From: Phytophthora hibernalis
Lineage: Eukaryota > Oomycota > Peronosporomycetes > Peronosporales > Peronosporaceae
Assembly (NCBI GenBank): GCA_012656075.1
Contig: JAAKBF010000277.1
Coordinates: 1-64,000, forward strand
DNA length: 64,000 nucleotides
Direction: 5' to 3'
Below the pieces are notes generated by a model. The model was not told where the DNA came from, did not search any database, and was given only the letters and a program-made list of their open reading frames with translations. The translations under genes and the position numbers were made by a program. The stretch's first letter is position 1; every line of letters starts with the position of its first letter. Positions 1 through 12,039 of this stretch are shown here, piece by piece.

Positions 1-3000
1 TTATATTTTGAATTGGAAGGCACCGGTTTGGTACCGTGCTATCACCTGTATACGAAAAACGGAGCTGAGAGCTCCCTGTGGAAAGCTGGAGCAACTACGA
101 AGTGCTTCACGCTGCTGTTGATGAAAATGAGTTACTTCACTGGCGCTGAGTTAATTGTCTCGGGTCGCTACTTACAGCGAATACAATCTGATACAATCTG
201 ACAACTCGGAGAGAGTACAAGATGAGGAACTCTCAAAAACGAAAATTATATTTTGAATTGGAAGGCACCGGTTTGGTACCGTGCTATCACCTGTATACGA
301 AAAACGGAGCTGAGAGCTCCCTGTGGAAAGCTGGAGCAACTACGAAGTGCTTCACGCTGCTGTTGATGAAAATGAGTTACTTCACTGGCGCTGAGTTAAT
401 TGTCTCGGGTCGCTACTTACAGCGAATACAATCTGATACAATCTGACAACTCGGAGAGAGTACAAGATGAGGAACTCTCAAAAACGAAAATTATATTTTG
501 AATTGGAAGGCACCGGTTTGGTACCGTGCTATCACCTGTATACGAAAAACGGAGCTGAGAGCTCCCTGTGGAAAGCTGGAGCAACTACGAAGTGCTTCAC
601 GCTGCTGTTGATGAAAATGAGTTACTTCACTGGCGCTGAGTTAATTGTCTCGGGTCGCTACTTACAGCGAATACAATCTGATACAATCTGACAACTCGGA
701 GAGAGTACAAGATGAGGAACTCTCAAAAACGAAAATTATATTTTGAATTGGAAGGCACCGGTTTGGTACCGTGCTATCACCTGTATACGAAAAACGGAGC
801 TGAGAGCTCCCTGTGGAAAGCTGGAGCAACTACGAAGTGCTTCACGCTGCTGTTGATGAAAATGAGTTACTTCACTGGCGCTGAGTTAATTGTCTCGGGT
901 CGCTACTTACAGCGAATACAATACAATCTGACAACTCGGAGAGAGTACAAGATGAGGAACTCTCAAAAACGAAAATTATATTTTGAATTGGAAGGCACCG
1001 GTTTGGTACCGTGCTATCACCTGTATACGAAAAACGGAGCTGAGAGCTCCCTGTGGAAAGCTGGAGCAACTACGAAGTGCTTCACGCTGCTGTTGATGAA
1101 AATGAGTTACTTCACTGGCGCTGAGTTAATTGTCTCGGGTCGCTACTTACAGCGAATACAATCTGATACAATCTGACAACTCGGAGAGAGTACAAGATGA
1201 GGAACTCTCAAAAACGAAAATTATATTTTGAATTGGAAGGCACCGGTTTGGTACCGTGCTATCACCTGTATACGAAAAACGGAGCTGAGAGCTCCCTGTG
1301 GAAAGCTGGAGCAACTACGAAGTGCTTCACGCTGCTGTTGATGAAAATGAGTTACTTCACTGGCGCTGAGTTAATTGTCTCGGGTCGCTACTTACAGCGA
1401 ATACAATCTGATACAATCTGACAACTCGGAGAGAGTACAAGATGAGGAACTCTCAAAAACGAAAATTATATTTTGAATTGGAAGGCACCGGTTTGGTACC
1501 GTGCTATCACCTGTATACGAAAAACGGAGCTGAGAGCTCCCTGTGGAAAGCTGGAGCAACTACGAAGTGCTTCACGCTGCTGTTGATGAAAATGAGTTAC
1601 TTCACTGGCGCTGAGTTAATTGTCTCGGGTCGCTACTTGCGAATACAATCTGATACAATCTGACAACTCGGAGAGAGTACAAGATGAGGAACTCTCAAAA
1701 ACGAAAATTATATTTTGAATTGGAAGGCACCGTTTGGTACCGTGCTATCACCTGTATACGAAAAACGGAGCTGAGAGCTCCCTGTGGAAAGCTGGAGCAA
1801 CTACGAAGTGCTTCACGCTGCTGTTGATGAAAATGAGTTACTTCACTGGCGCTGAGTTAATTGTCTCGGGTCGCTACTTACAGCGAATACAATCTGATAC
1901 AATCTGACAACTCGGAGAGAGTACAAGATGAGGAACTCTCAAAAACGAAAATTATATTTTGAATTGGAAGGCACCGTTTGGTACCGTGCTATCACCTGTA
2001 TACGAAAAACGGAGCTGAGAGCTCCTGTGGAAAGCTGGAGCAACTACGAAGTGCTTCACGCTGCTGTTGATGAAAATGAGTTACTTCACTGGCGCTGAGT
2101 TAATTGTCTCGGGTCGCTACTTACAGCGAATACAATCTGATACAATCTGACAACTCGGAGAGAGTACAAGATGAGGAACTCTCAAAAACGAAAATTATAT
2201 TTTGAATTGGAAGGCACCGGTTTGGTACCGTGCTATCACCTGTATACGAAAAACGGAGCTGAGAGCTCCCTGTGGAAAGCTGGAGCAACTACGAAGTGCT
2301 TCACGCTGCTGTTGATGAAAATGAGTTACTTCACTGGCGCTGAGTTAATTGTCTCGGGTCGCTACTTACAGCGAATACAATCTGATACAATCTGACAACT
2401 CGGAGAGAGTACAAGATGAGGAACTCTCAAAAACGAAAATTATATTTTGAATTGGAAGGCACCGGTTTGGTACCGTGCTATCACCTGTATACGAAAAACG
2501 GAGCTGAGAGCTCCCTGTGGAAAGCTGGAGCAACTACGAAGTGCTTCACGCTGCTGTTGATGAAAATGAGTTACTTCACTGGCGCTGAGTTAATTGTCTC
2601 GGGTCGCTACTTACAGCGAATACAATCTGACAACTCGGAGAGAGTACGAGATGAGGAACTCTCAAAAACGAAAATTATATTTTGAATTGGAAGGCACCGG
2701 TTTGGTACCGTGCTATCACCTGTATACGAAAAACGGAGCTGAGAGCTCCCTGTGGAAAGCTGGAGCAACTACGAAGTGCTTCACGCTGCTGTTGATGAAA
2801 ATGAGTTACTTCACTGGCGCTGAGTTAATTGTCTCGGGTCGCTACTTACAGCGAATACAATCTGATACAATCTGACAACTCGGAGAGAGTACAAGATGAG
2901 GAACTCTCAAAAACGAAAATTATATTTTGAATTGGAAGGCACCGGTTTGGTACCGTGCTATCACCTGTATACGAAAAACGGAGCTGAGAGCTCCCTGTGG

Positions 3001-6000
3001 AAAGCTGGAGCAACTACGAAGTGCTTCACGCTGCTGTTGATGAAAATGAGTTACTTCACTGGCGCTGAGTTAATTGTCTCGGGTCGCTACTTACAGCGAA
3101 TACAATCTGATACAATCTGACAACTCGGAGAGAGTACAAGATGAGGAACTCTCAAAAACGAAAATTATATTTTGAATTGGAAGGCACCGGTTTGGTACCG
3201 TGCTATCACCTGTATACGAAAAACGGAGCTGAGAGCTCCCTGTGGAAAGCTGGAGCAACTACGAAGTGCTTCACGCTGCTGTTGATGAAAATGAGTTACT
3301 TCACTGGCGCTGAGTTAATTGTCTCGGGTCGCTACTTACAGCGAATACAATCTGACAACTCGGAGAGAGTACAAGATGAGGAACTCTCAAAAACGAAAAT
3401 TATATTTTGAATTGGAAGGCACCGGTTTGGTACCGTGCTATCACCTGTATACGAAAAACGGAGCTGAGAGCTCCCTGTGGAAAGCTGGAGCAACTACGAA
3501 GTGCTTCACGCTGCTGTTGATGAAAATGAGTTACTTCACTGGCGCTGAGTTAATTGTCTCGGGTCGCTACTTACAGCGAATACAATCTGATACAATCTGA
3601 CAACTCGGAGAGAGTACAAGATGAGGAACTCTCAAAAACGAAAATTATATTTTGAATTGGAAGGCACCGTTTGGTACCGTGCTATCACCTGTATACGAAA
3701 AACGGAGCTGAGAGCTCCCTGTGGAAAGCTGGAGCAACTACGAAGTGCTTCACGCTGCTGTTGATGAAAATGAGTTACTTCACTGGCGCTGAGTTAATTG
3801 TCTCGGGTCGCTACTTACAGCGAATACAATCTGATACAATCTGACAACTCGGAGAGAGTACAAGATGAGGAACTCTCAAAAACGAAAATTATATTTTGAA
3901 TTGGAAGGCACCGGTTTGGTACCGTGCTATCACCTGTATACGAAAAACGGAGCTGAGAGCTCCCTGTGGAAAGCTGGAGCAACTACGAAGTGCTTCACGC
4001 TGCTGTTGATGAAAATGAGTTACTTCACTGGCGCTGAGTTAATTGTCTCGGGTCGCTACTTACAGCGAATACAATCTGATACAATCTGACAACTCGGAGA
4101 GAGTACAAGATGAGGAACTCTCAAAAACGAAAATTATATTTTGAATTGGAAGGCACCGGTTTGGTACCGTGCTATCACCTGTATACGAAAAACGGAGCTG
4201 AGAGCTCCTGTGGAAAGCTGGAGCAACTACGAAGTGCTTCACGCTGCTGTTGATGAAAATGAGTTACTTCACTGGCGCTGAGTTAATTGTCTCGGGTCGC
4301 TACTTACAGCGAATACAATCTGACAACTCGGAGAGAGTACGAGATGAGGAACTCTCAAAAACGAAAATTATATTTTGAATTGGAAGGCACCGGTTTGGTA
4401 CCGTGCTATCACCTGTATACGAAAAACGGAGCTGAGAGCTCCCTGTGGAAAGCTGGAGCAACTACGAAGTGCTTCACGCTGCTGTTGATGAAAATGAGTT
4501 ACTTCACTGGCGCTGAGTTAATTGTCTCGGGTCGCTACTTACAGCGAATACAATCTGATACAATCTGACAACTCGGAGAGAGTACAAGATGAGGAACTCT
4601 CAAAAACGAAAATTATATTTTGAATTGGAAGGCACCGTTTGGTACCGTGCTATCACCTGTATACGAAAAACGGAGCTGAGAGCTCCCTGTGGAAAGCTGG
4701 AGCAACTACGAAGTGCTTCACGCTGCTGTTGATGAAAATGAGTTACTTCACTGGCGCTGAGTTAATTGTCTCGGGTCGCTACTTACAGCGAATACAATCT
4801 GATACAATCTGACAACTCGGAGAGAGTACAAGATGAGGAACTCTCAAAAACGAAAATTATATTTTGAATTGGAAGGCACCGGTTTGGTACCGTGCTATCA
4901 CCTGTATACGAAAAACGGAGCTGAGAGCTCCCTGTGGAAAGCTGGAGCAACTACGAAGTGCTTCACGCTGCTGTTGATGAAAATGAGTTACTTCACTGGC
5001 GCTGAGTTAATTGTCTCGGGTCGCTACTTACAGCGAATACAATCTGATACAATCTGACAACTCGGAGAGAGTACAAGATGAGGAACTCTCAAAAACGAAA
5101 ATTATATTTTGAATTGGAAGGCACCGGTTTGGTACCGTGCTATCACCTGTATACGAAAAACGGAGCTGAGAGCTCCCTGTGGAAAGCTGGAGCAACTACG
5201 AAGTGCTTCACGCTGCTGTTGATGAAAATGAGTTACTTCACTGGCGCTGAGTTAATTGTCTCGGGTCGCTACTTGCAATGAATACAATCTGACAACTCGG
5301 AGAGAGTACAAGATGAGGAACTCTCAAAAACGAAAATTATATTTTGAATTGGAAGGCACCGGTTTGGTACCGTGCTATCACCTGTATACGAAAAACGGAG
5401 CTGAGAGCTCCCTGTGGAAAGCTGGAGCAACTACGAAGTGCTTCACGCTGCTGTTGATGAAAATGAGTTACTTCACTGGCGCTGAGTTAATTGTCTCGGG
5501 TCGCTACTTACAGCGAATACAATCTGATACAATCTGACAACTCGGAGAGAGTACAAGATGAGGAACTCTCAAAAACGAAAATTATATTTTGAATTGGAAG
5601 GCACCGGTTTGGTACCGTGCTATCACCTGTATACGAAAAACGGAGCTGAGAGCTCCCTGTGGAAAGCTGGAGCAACTACGAAGTGCTTCACGCTGCTGTT
5701 GATGAAAATGAGTTACTTCACTGGCGCTGAGTTAATTGTCTCGGGTCGCTACTTACAGCGAATACAATCTGATACAATCTGACAACTCGGAGAGAGTACA
5801 AGATGAGGAACTCTCAAAAACGAAAATTATATTTTGAATTGGAAGGCACCGTTTGGTACCGTGCTATCACCTGTATACGAAAAACGGAGCTGAGAGCTCC
5901 TGTGGAAAGCTGGAGCAACTACGAAGTGCTTCACGCTGCTGTTGATGAAAATGAGTTACTTCACTGGCGCTGAGTTAATTGTCTCGGGTCGCTACTTACA

Positions 6001-9000
6001 GCGAATACAATCTGATACAATCTGACAACTCGGAGAGAGTACAAGATGAGGAACTCTCAAAAACGAAAATTATATTTTGAATTGGAAGGCACCGGTTTGG
6101 TACCGTGCTATCACCTGTATACGAAAAACGGAGCTGAGAGCTCCCTGTGGAAAGCTGGAGCAACTACGAAGTGCTTCACGCTGCTGTTGATGAAAATGAG
6201 TTACTTCACTGGCGCTGAGTTAATTGTCTCGGGTCGCTACTTACAGCGAATACAATCTGATACAATCTGACAACTCGGAGAGAGTACAAGATGAGGAACT
6301 CTCAAAAACGAAAATTATATTTTGAATTGGAAGGCACCGGTTTGGTACCGTGCTATCACCTGTATACGAAAAACGGAGCTGAGAGCTCCCTGTGGAAAGC
6401 TGGAGCAACTACGAAGTGCTTCACGCTGCTGTTGATGAAAATGAGTTACTTCACTGGCGCTGAGTTAATTGTCTCGGGTCGCTACTTACAGCGAATACAA
6501 TCTGACAACTCGGAGAGAGTACAGAGATGAGGAACTCTCAAAAACGAAAATTATATTTTGAATTGGAAGGCACCGGTTTGGTACCGTGCTATCACCTGTA
6601 TACGAAAAACGGAGCTGAGAGCTCCCTGTGGAAAGCTGGAGCAACTACGAAGTGCTTCACGCTGCTGTTGATGAAAATGAGTTACTTCACTGGCGCTGAG
6701 TTAATTGTCTCGGGTCGCTACTTACAGCGAATACAATCTGATACAATCTGACAACTCGGAGAGAGTACAAGATGAGGAACTCTCAAAAACGAAAATTATA
6801 TTTTGAATTGGAAGGCACCGGTTTGGTACCGTGCTATCACCTGTATACGAAAAACGGAGCTGAGAGCTCCCTGTGGAAAGCTGGAGCAACTACGAAGTGC
6901 TTCACGCTGCTGTTGATGAAAATGAGTTACTTCACTGGCGCTGAGTTAATTGTCTCGGGTCGCTACTTACAGCGAATACAATCTGATACAATCTGACAAC
7001 TCGGAGAGAGTACAAGATGAGGAACTCTCAAAAACGAAAATTATATTTTGAATTGGAAGGCACCGTTTGGTACCGTGCTATCACCTGTATACGAAAAACG
7101 GAGCTGAGAGCTCCTGTGGAAAGCTGGAGCAACTACGAAGTGCTTCACGCTGCTGTTGATGAAAATGAGTTACTTCACTGGCGCTGAGTTAATTGTCTCG
7201 GGTCGCTACTTACAGCGAATACAATCTGATACAATCTGACAACTCGGAGAGAGTACAAGATGAGGAACTCTCAAAAACGAAAATTATATTTTGAATTGGA
7301 AGGCACCGGTTTGGTACCGTGCTATCACCTGTATACGAAAAACGGAGCTGAGAGCTCCCTGTGGAAAGCTGGAGCAACTACGAAGTGCTTCACGCTGCTG
7401 TTGATGAAAATGAGTTACTTCACTGGCGCTGAGTTAATTGTCTCGGGTCGCTACTTACAGCGAATACAATCTGATACAATCTGACAACTCGGAGAGAGTA
7501 CAAGATGAGGAACTCTCAAAAACGAAAATTATATTTTGAATTGGAAGGCACCGGTTTGGTACCGTGCTATCACCTGTATACGAAAAACGGAGCTGAGAGC
7601 TCCCTGTGGAAAGCTGGAGCAACTACGAAGTGCTTCGCTGCTGTTGATGAAAATGAGTTACTTCACTGGCGCTGAGTTAATTGTCTCGGGTCGCTACTTA
7701 CAGCGAATACAATCTGATACAATCTGACAACTCGGAGAGAGTACAAGATGAGGAACTCTCAAAAACGAAAATTATATTTTGAATTGGAAGGCACCGGTTT
7801 GGTACCGTGCTATCACCTGTATACGAAAAACGGAGCTGAGAGCTCCCTGTGGAAAGCTGGAGCAACTACGAAGTGCTTCACGCTGCTGTTGATGAAAATG
7901 AGTTACTTCACTGGCGCTGAGTTAATTGTCTCGGGTCGCTACTTACAGCGAATACAATCTGACAACTCGGAGAGAGTACAAGATGAGGAACTCTCAAAAA
8001 CGAAAATTATATTTTGAATTGGAAGGCACCGGTTTGGTACCGTGCTATCACCTGTATACGAAAAACGGAGCTGAGAGCTCCCTGTGGAAAGCTGGAGCAA
8101 CTACGAAGTGCTTCACGCTGCTGTTGATGAAAATGAGTTACTTCACTGGCGCTGAGTTAATTGTCTCGGGTCGCTACTTACAGCGAATACAATCTGATAC
8201 AATCTGACAACTCGGAGAGAGTACAAGATGAGGAACTCTCAAAAACGAAAATTATATTTTGAATTGGAAGGCACCGGTTTGGTACCGTGCTATCACCTGT
8301 ATACGAAAAACGGAGCTGAGAGCTCCCTGTGGAAAGCTGGAGCAACTACGAAGTGCTTCACGCTGCTGTTGATGAAAATGAGTTACTTCACTGGCGCTGA
8401 GTTAATTGTCTCGGGTCGCTACTTACAGCGAATACAATCTGATACAATCTGACAACTCGGAGAGAGTACAAGATGAGGAACTCTCAAAAACGAAAATTAT
8501 ATTTTGAATTGGAAGGCACCGTTTGGTACCGTGCTATCACCTGTATACGAAAAACGGAGCTGAGAGCTCCTGTGGAAAGCTGGAGCAACTACGAAGTGCT
8601 TCACGCTGCTGTTGATGAAAATGAGTTACTTCACTGGCGCTGAGTTAATTGTCTCGGGTCGCTACTTACAGCGAATACAATCTGATACAATCTGACAACT
8701 CGGAGAGAGTACAAGATGAGGAACTCTCAAAAACGAAAATTATATTTTGAATTGGAAGGCACCGTTTGGTACCGTGCTATCACCTGTATACGAAAAACGG
8801 AGCTGAGAGCTCCCTGTGGAAAGCTGGAGCAACTACGAAGTGCTTCACGCTGCTGTTGATGAAAATGAGTTACTTCACTGGCGCTGAGTTAATTGTCTCG
8901 GGTCGCTACTTACAGCGAATACAATCTGATACAATCTGACAACTCGGAGAGAGTACAAGATGAGGAACTCTCAAAAACGAAAATTATATTTTGAATTGGA

Positions 9001-9966
9001 AGGCACCGGTTTGGTACCGTGCTATCACCTGTATACGAAAAACGGAGCTGAGAGCTCCCTGTGGAAAGCTGGAGCAACTACGAAGTGCTTCACGCTGCTG
9101 TTGATGAAAATGAGTTACTTCACTGGCGCTGAGTTAATTGTCTCGGGTCGCTACTTACAGCGAATACAATCTGATACAATCTGACAACTCGGAGAGAGTA
9201 CAAGATGAGGAACTCTCAAAAACGAAAATTATATTTTGAATTGGAAGGCACCGTTTGGTACCGTGCTATCACCTGTATACGAAAAACGGAGCTGAGAGCT
9301 CCCTGTGGAAAGCTGGAGCAACTACGAAGTGCTTCACGCTGCTGTTGATGAAAATGAGTTACTTCACTGGCGCTGAGTTAATTGTCTCGGGTCGCTACTT
9401 ACAGCGAATACACAATCTGACAACTCGGAGAGAGTACGAGATGAGGAACTCTCAAAAACGAAAATTATATTTTGAATTGGAAGGCACCGGTTTGGTACCG
9501 TGCTATCACCTGTATACGAAAAACGGAGCTGAGAGCTCCTGTGGAAAGCTGGAGCAACTACGAAGTGCTTCACGCTGCTGTTGATGAAAATGAGTTACTT
9601 CACTGGCGCTGAGTTAATTGTCTCGGGTCGCTACTTACAGCGAATACAATCTGATACAATCTGACAACTCGGAGAGAGTACAAGATGAGGAACTCTCAAA
9701 AACGAAAATTATATTTTGAATTGGAAGGCACCGGTTTGGTACCGTGCTATCACCTGTATACGAAAAACGGAGCTGAGAGCTCCCTGTGGAAAGCTGGAGC
9801 AACTACGAAGTGCTTCACGCTGCTGTTGATGAAAATGAGTTACTTCACTGGCGCTGAGTTAATTGTCTCGGGTCGCTACTTACAGCGAATACAATCTGAT
9901 ACAATCTGACAACTCGGAGAGAGTACAAGATGAGGAACTCTCAAAAACGAAAATTATATTTTGAAT
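1..9966. repeat. Satellite array, ~245-bp monomer, 41 landmark copies
   Basis: The same block repeats head-to-tail from base 1 (array continues off the left edge) to about 9966, where it stops abruptly after TTTTGAATT. The landmark ATGAGGAACTCTC recurs 41 times, at 222, 467, 712, 952, 1197 and so on to 9930. Most intervals are 242-245 bp; seven are 234-236 bp and lack a 10-bp repeat (TCTGATACAA), and one is 240 bp. Two recurrent single-base deletions (CACCGGTTTGG to CACCGTTTGG; GAGCTCCCTG to GAGCTCCTG) mark subsets of monomers. Each monomer contains two short inverted repeats: GCAC.GGT/ACCGTGC, and GGAGCT-GAG-AGCTCC. A 74-codon open frame recurs, but copies with indels do not preserve it, so it is not treated as a gene. 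The array could be pericentromeric, subtelomeric or simply heterochromatic; nothing here decides which. Confidence 0.97.
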
Positions 9967-10082
9967 TCTCTAAGCGTACACAACCAAACTGTGTGACGAT
10001 CAACCATGTTGCATTAACGACAAAAACTTCCATGCTGTACTACAACTCATCCTCATTAGTATCTTTTGCTACTATGGCAAAA

Positions 10083-10545
10083 TAGTTGCCGGCTGCCTAT
10101 GATTGTAGGATGTGAAAGATCCACCAACTAAGCTATAGGATGATTGGTCTGGCATCATGATTCAGGAGCGCCTTTTCGACAAAAGCTACAATGGCGTACC
10201 AAAACGTATCTTCAACAGTATATTTTGCTACTTATTACAAAACGTTACCGGCGGTCTATGATTGTAGCATGTAAGGGGTCAACAGACTATGGCTGGTGGC
10301 AGGCATCATGATTGGAGCACGGAGCACCTCTTCCATTGGCGGCAAAGACTACTATACTCATCACTCAACAGCTCCTTTGCAATTAATGACAAATAGTTGC
10401 CGGCGCTCTACGTGTTTAGCTGTAGCGTGTGAAGGCGTCTACCGACTTGATCATATCATGACTAGTATGGTAGCTTGCACCATGCTTCGACAGCATCTTT
10501 TCCACTAATGACAACAAGCTCGCGGCTGTCTAATAGAAAGTGATG
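10083..10545. repeat. Decayed tandem repeat, period ~120-160 bp
   Basis: Four diverged copies of a common core lie at about 10083 (TAGTTGCCGGCTGCCTATG), 10242 (ACGTTACCGGCGGTCTATG), 10394 (TAGTTGCCGGCGCTCTACG) and 10514 (CAAGCTCGCGGCTGTCTAAT). Each is preceded by a TTTGC or TAATGACAA segment, and the first three are followed by a GGCATCATGAT or CATATCATGACT segment. The copies are far more diverged than the satellite at the left, so this is an older, independent repeat. Confidence 0.6.
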
Positions 10546-11478
10546 ACCTACCGAGGTGAATCTAGCACGACCTGTATGGTAGCCGACAAGTTCTGTCGAA
10601 AAGTATCCAATGTGTATCCGATCCAAACGGAAAGCCATGTCATGCATGCAATAAGTACCCGTCCAGCAGCACGACTTAAACGCCTCTCAGTGTTCAATTT
10701 GCTCTGTCAACACCACACCGCACCCACAACAGGACGACGAAGTGCTATGTTTGCTCGTCACAAGTTCAAGACCAGAGGATACATTGTCATGTACAGTGCC
10801 GTCCCCGACGAAATGGCGAATTCTCGTCAAGCGCTGTCTCGCGCGGAAAACTACTGGGTTCACGACACATGGGATGGAGCGTTCTACGACGAGCATCGTA
10901 TTCGAGCGTTCATGCCTGACACCGCGGCCGTGCATTCATTAAGTACTTGAAACGGTACTACCGAACTTTTTCGAGTCCCACTTAACCGACATGCGCTTTC
11001 TCAAGACGGCTGGAGGTGCACCAGATCACCTAACACGTCGCGAGTTCTCACCAGTGCGTCCTGTCAAACTCAGTCTGGACGTGAGCTCAGTGCCTGGACA
11101 GCTGCTTGTGGCCATGCAGGACAGCACATACGTCTCTATGGGTGGAATAATCATGTCCCCCTAAAATCGAACCAGCACCTGATCGAACTGAACAAGGGCG
11201 ATCTACTAATGCTTCGCGGAGATTGCAGTTTCGGGATGGCTGAGAGCGAGTCAGCCAACACCTGTATACAGGCGTACATTGACACGCCGCTATATGTCCG
11301 TCCTGAGTATCCCATCCCGGAGATCATGGACATTCATGACGACACCCGTGATGCTGACGACGTCTTCTGTTTTGCGTGGAACTGCCCCTTCATCGCTAGC
11401 ACTAAAATGTGCCTTTACAAGCACCTGAACAACTACCACAAGTTCTTCTTCAACCAACCACGCGACGCCATGCCTTAG
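10540..11478 (+). pseudogene. Broken gene with C-terminal C2H2 zinc finger
   Basis: Coding-like sequence runs through at least three frames. An upstream part is open to 10950; its convincing portion starts near 10748. A middle part around 10951-11160 is in another frame and contains a stop. The C-terminal part is open from 11209 to 11478. The last part reads NKGDLLMLRGD...IQAYIDTPLYVRP, which resembles the iron-ligand end of double-stranded beta-helix (cupin or 2OG-oxygenase-like) proteins that are common in oomycete genomes. It then has a classical finger with spacing C-X4-C-X12-H-X4-H close to the stop. No function is assigned. The broken frames and the position between a satellite and a Helitron suggest a decayed host or transposon-linked gene. 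Confidence 0.5.
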
Positions 11479-12039
11479 TGGTTGCTGAGGGTTGCTTCTG
11501 AAGAAATGTAGTACTTCAGAAGTGTGCGTGATCACGGTGCGTTTGATAACGTTACCCGGCGACTACTACACGGGTAGGAGTAGGAAATCACGATAATCGG
11601 AAAATGGAACAGCTACCCGTTTGCATACTAGTCCTGTATGTTGCCATTCGATACCGTCTCAAGACTTTCAACATCTTGAACGTAGTGTTCACCATCGGTT
11701 GTAACAGCACCGAGGACAGTGCCATGAATACTATCATGTCTGACAACTTGTACCGAGGGCGCGTGCGTCTTCAAAGTAGTTGGACAACAACACCTTTCGC
11801 GGTATACACGGCTTGTAGGTGAAGGTAAGCCGCCATACACTTATATTGCGTATCTTCGGTGTTGATACTCGCCACGCGAACGGTATGCATCAGCGTTAGT
11901 ATCGTGAATGGCTTGTCGTCTACGCTGTTGATAACGAGCGTCACCTCGGAATGCGCCTTTGCTCTTCAGCGTGAACTTCATAGTGCAAGCGAAATCAATT
12001 TTCTCGATAATCACACTTCGCGCAAGTAGATATATTAAG
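11479..12039. other. No convincing gene
   Basis: Only short open frames on both strands with no recognisable domain. The left (3') end of the minus-strand Helitron should lie here, but I could not identify a CTRR terminus with its preceding hairpin. Confidence 0.4.

Noticed and set aside
1928..2120. Homology of the satellite's alternative frame to gag (shared PVESWS)
   Set aside because: Six residues only, with different surrounding text and codons; probably chance.
222..9909. Recurrent 74-codon ORF in each satellite monomer as a multigene family
   Set aside because: The frame is a by-product of near-identical monomers; copies with indels break it, and there is no promoter or domain.
1..9966. 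CRISPR-like array
   Set aside because: Repeat and spacer are not distinguishable; the whole 245-bp unit is repeated.
11479..12039. Helitron 3' terminus (hairpin plus CTRR)
   Set aside because: Several small palindromes occur, but none followed by CTRR-T in the right orientation could be defended.
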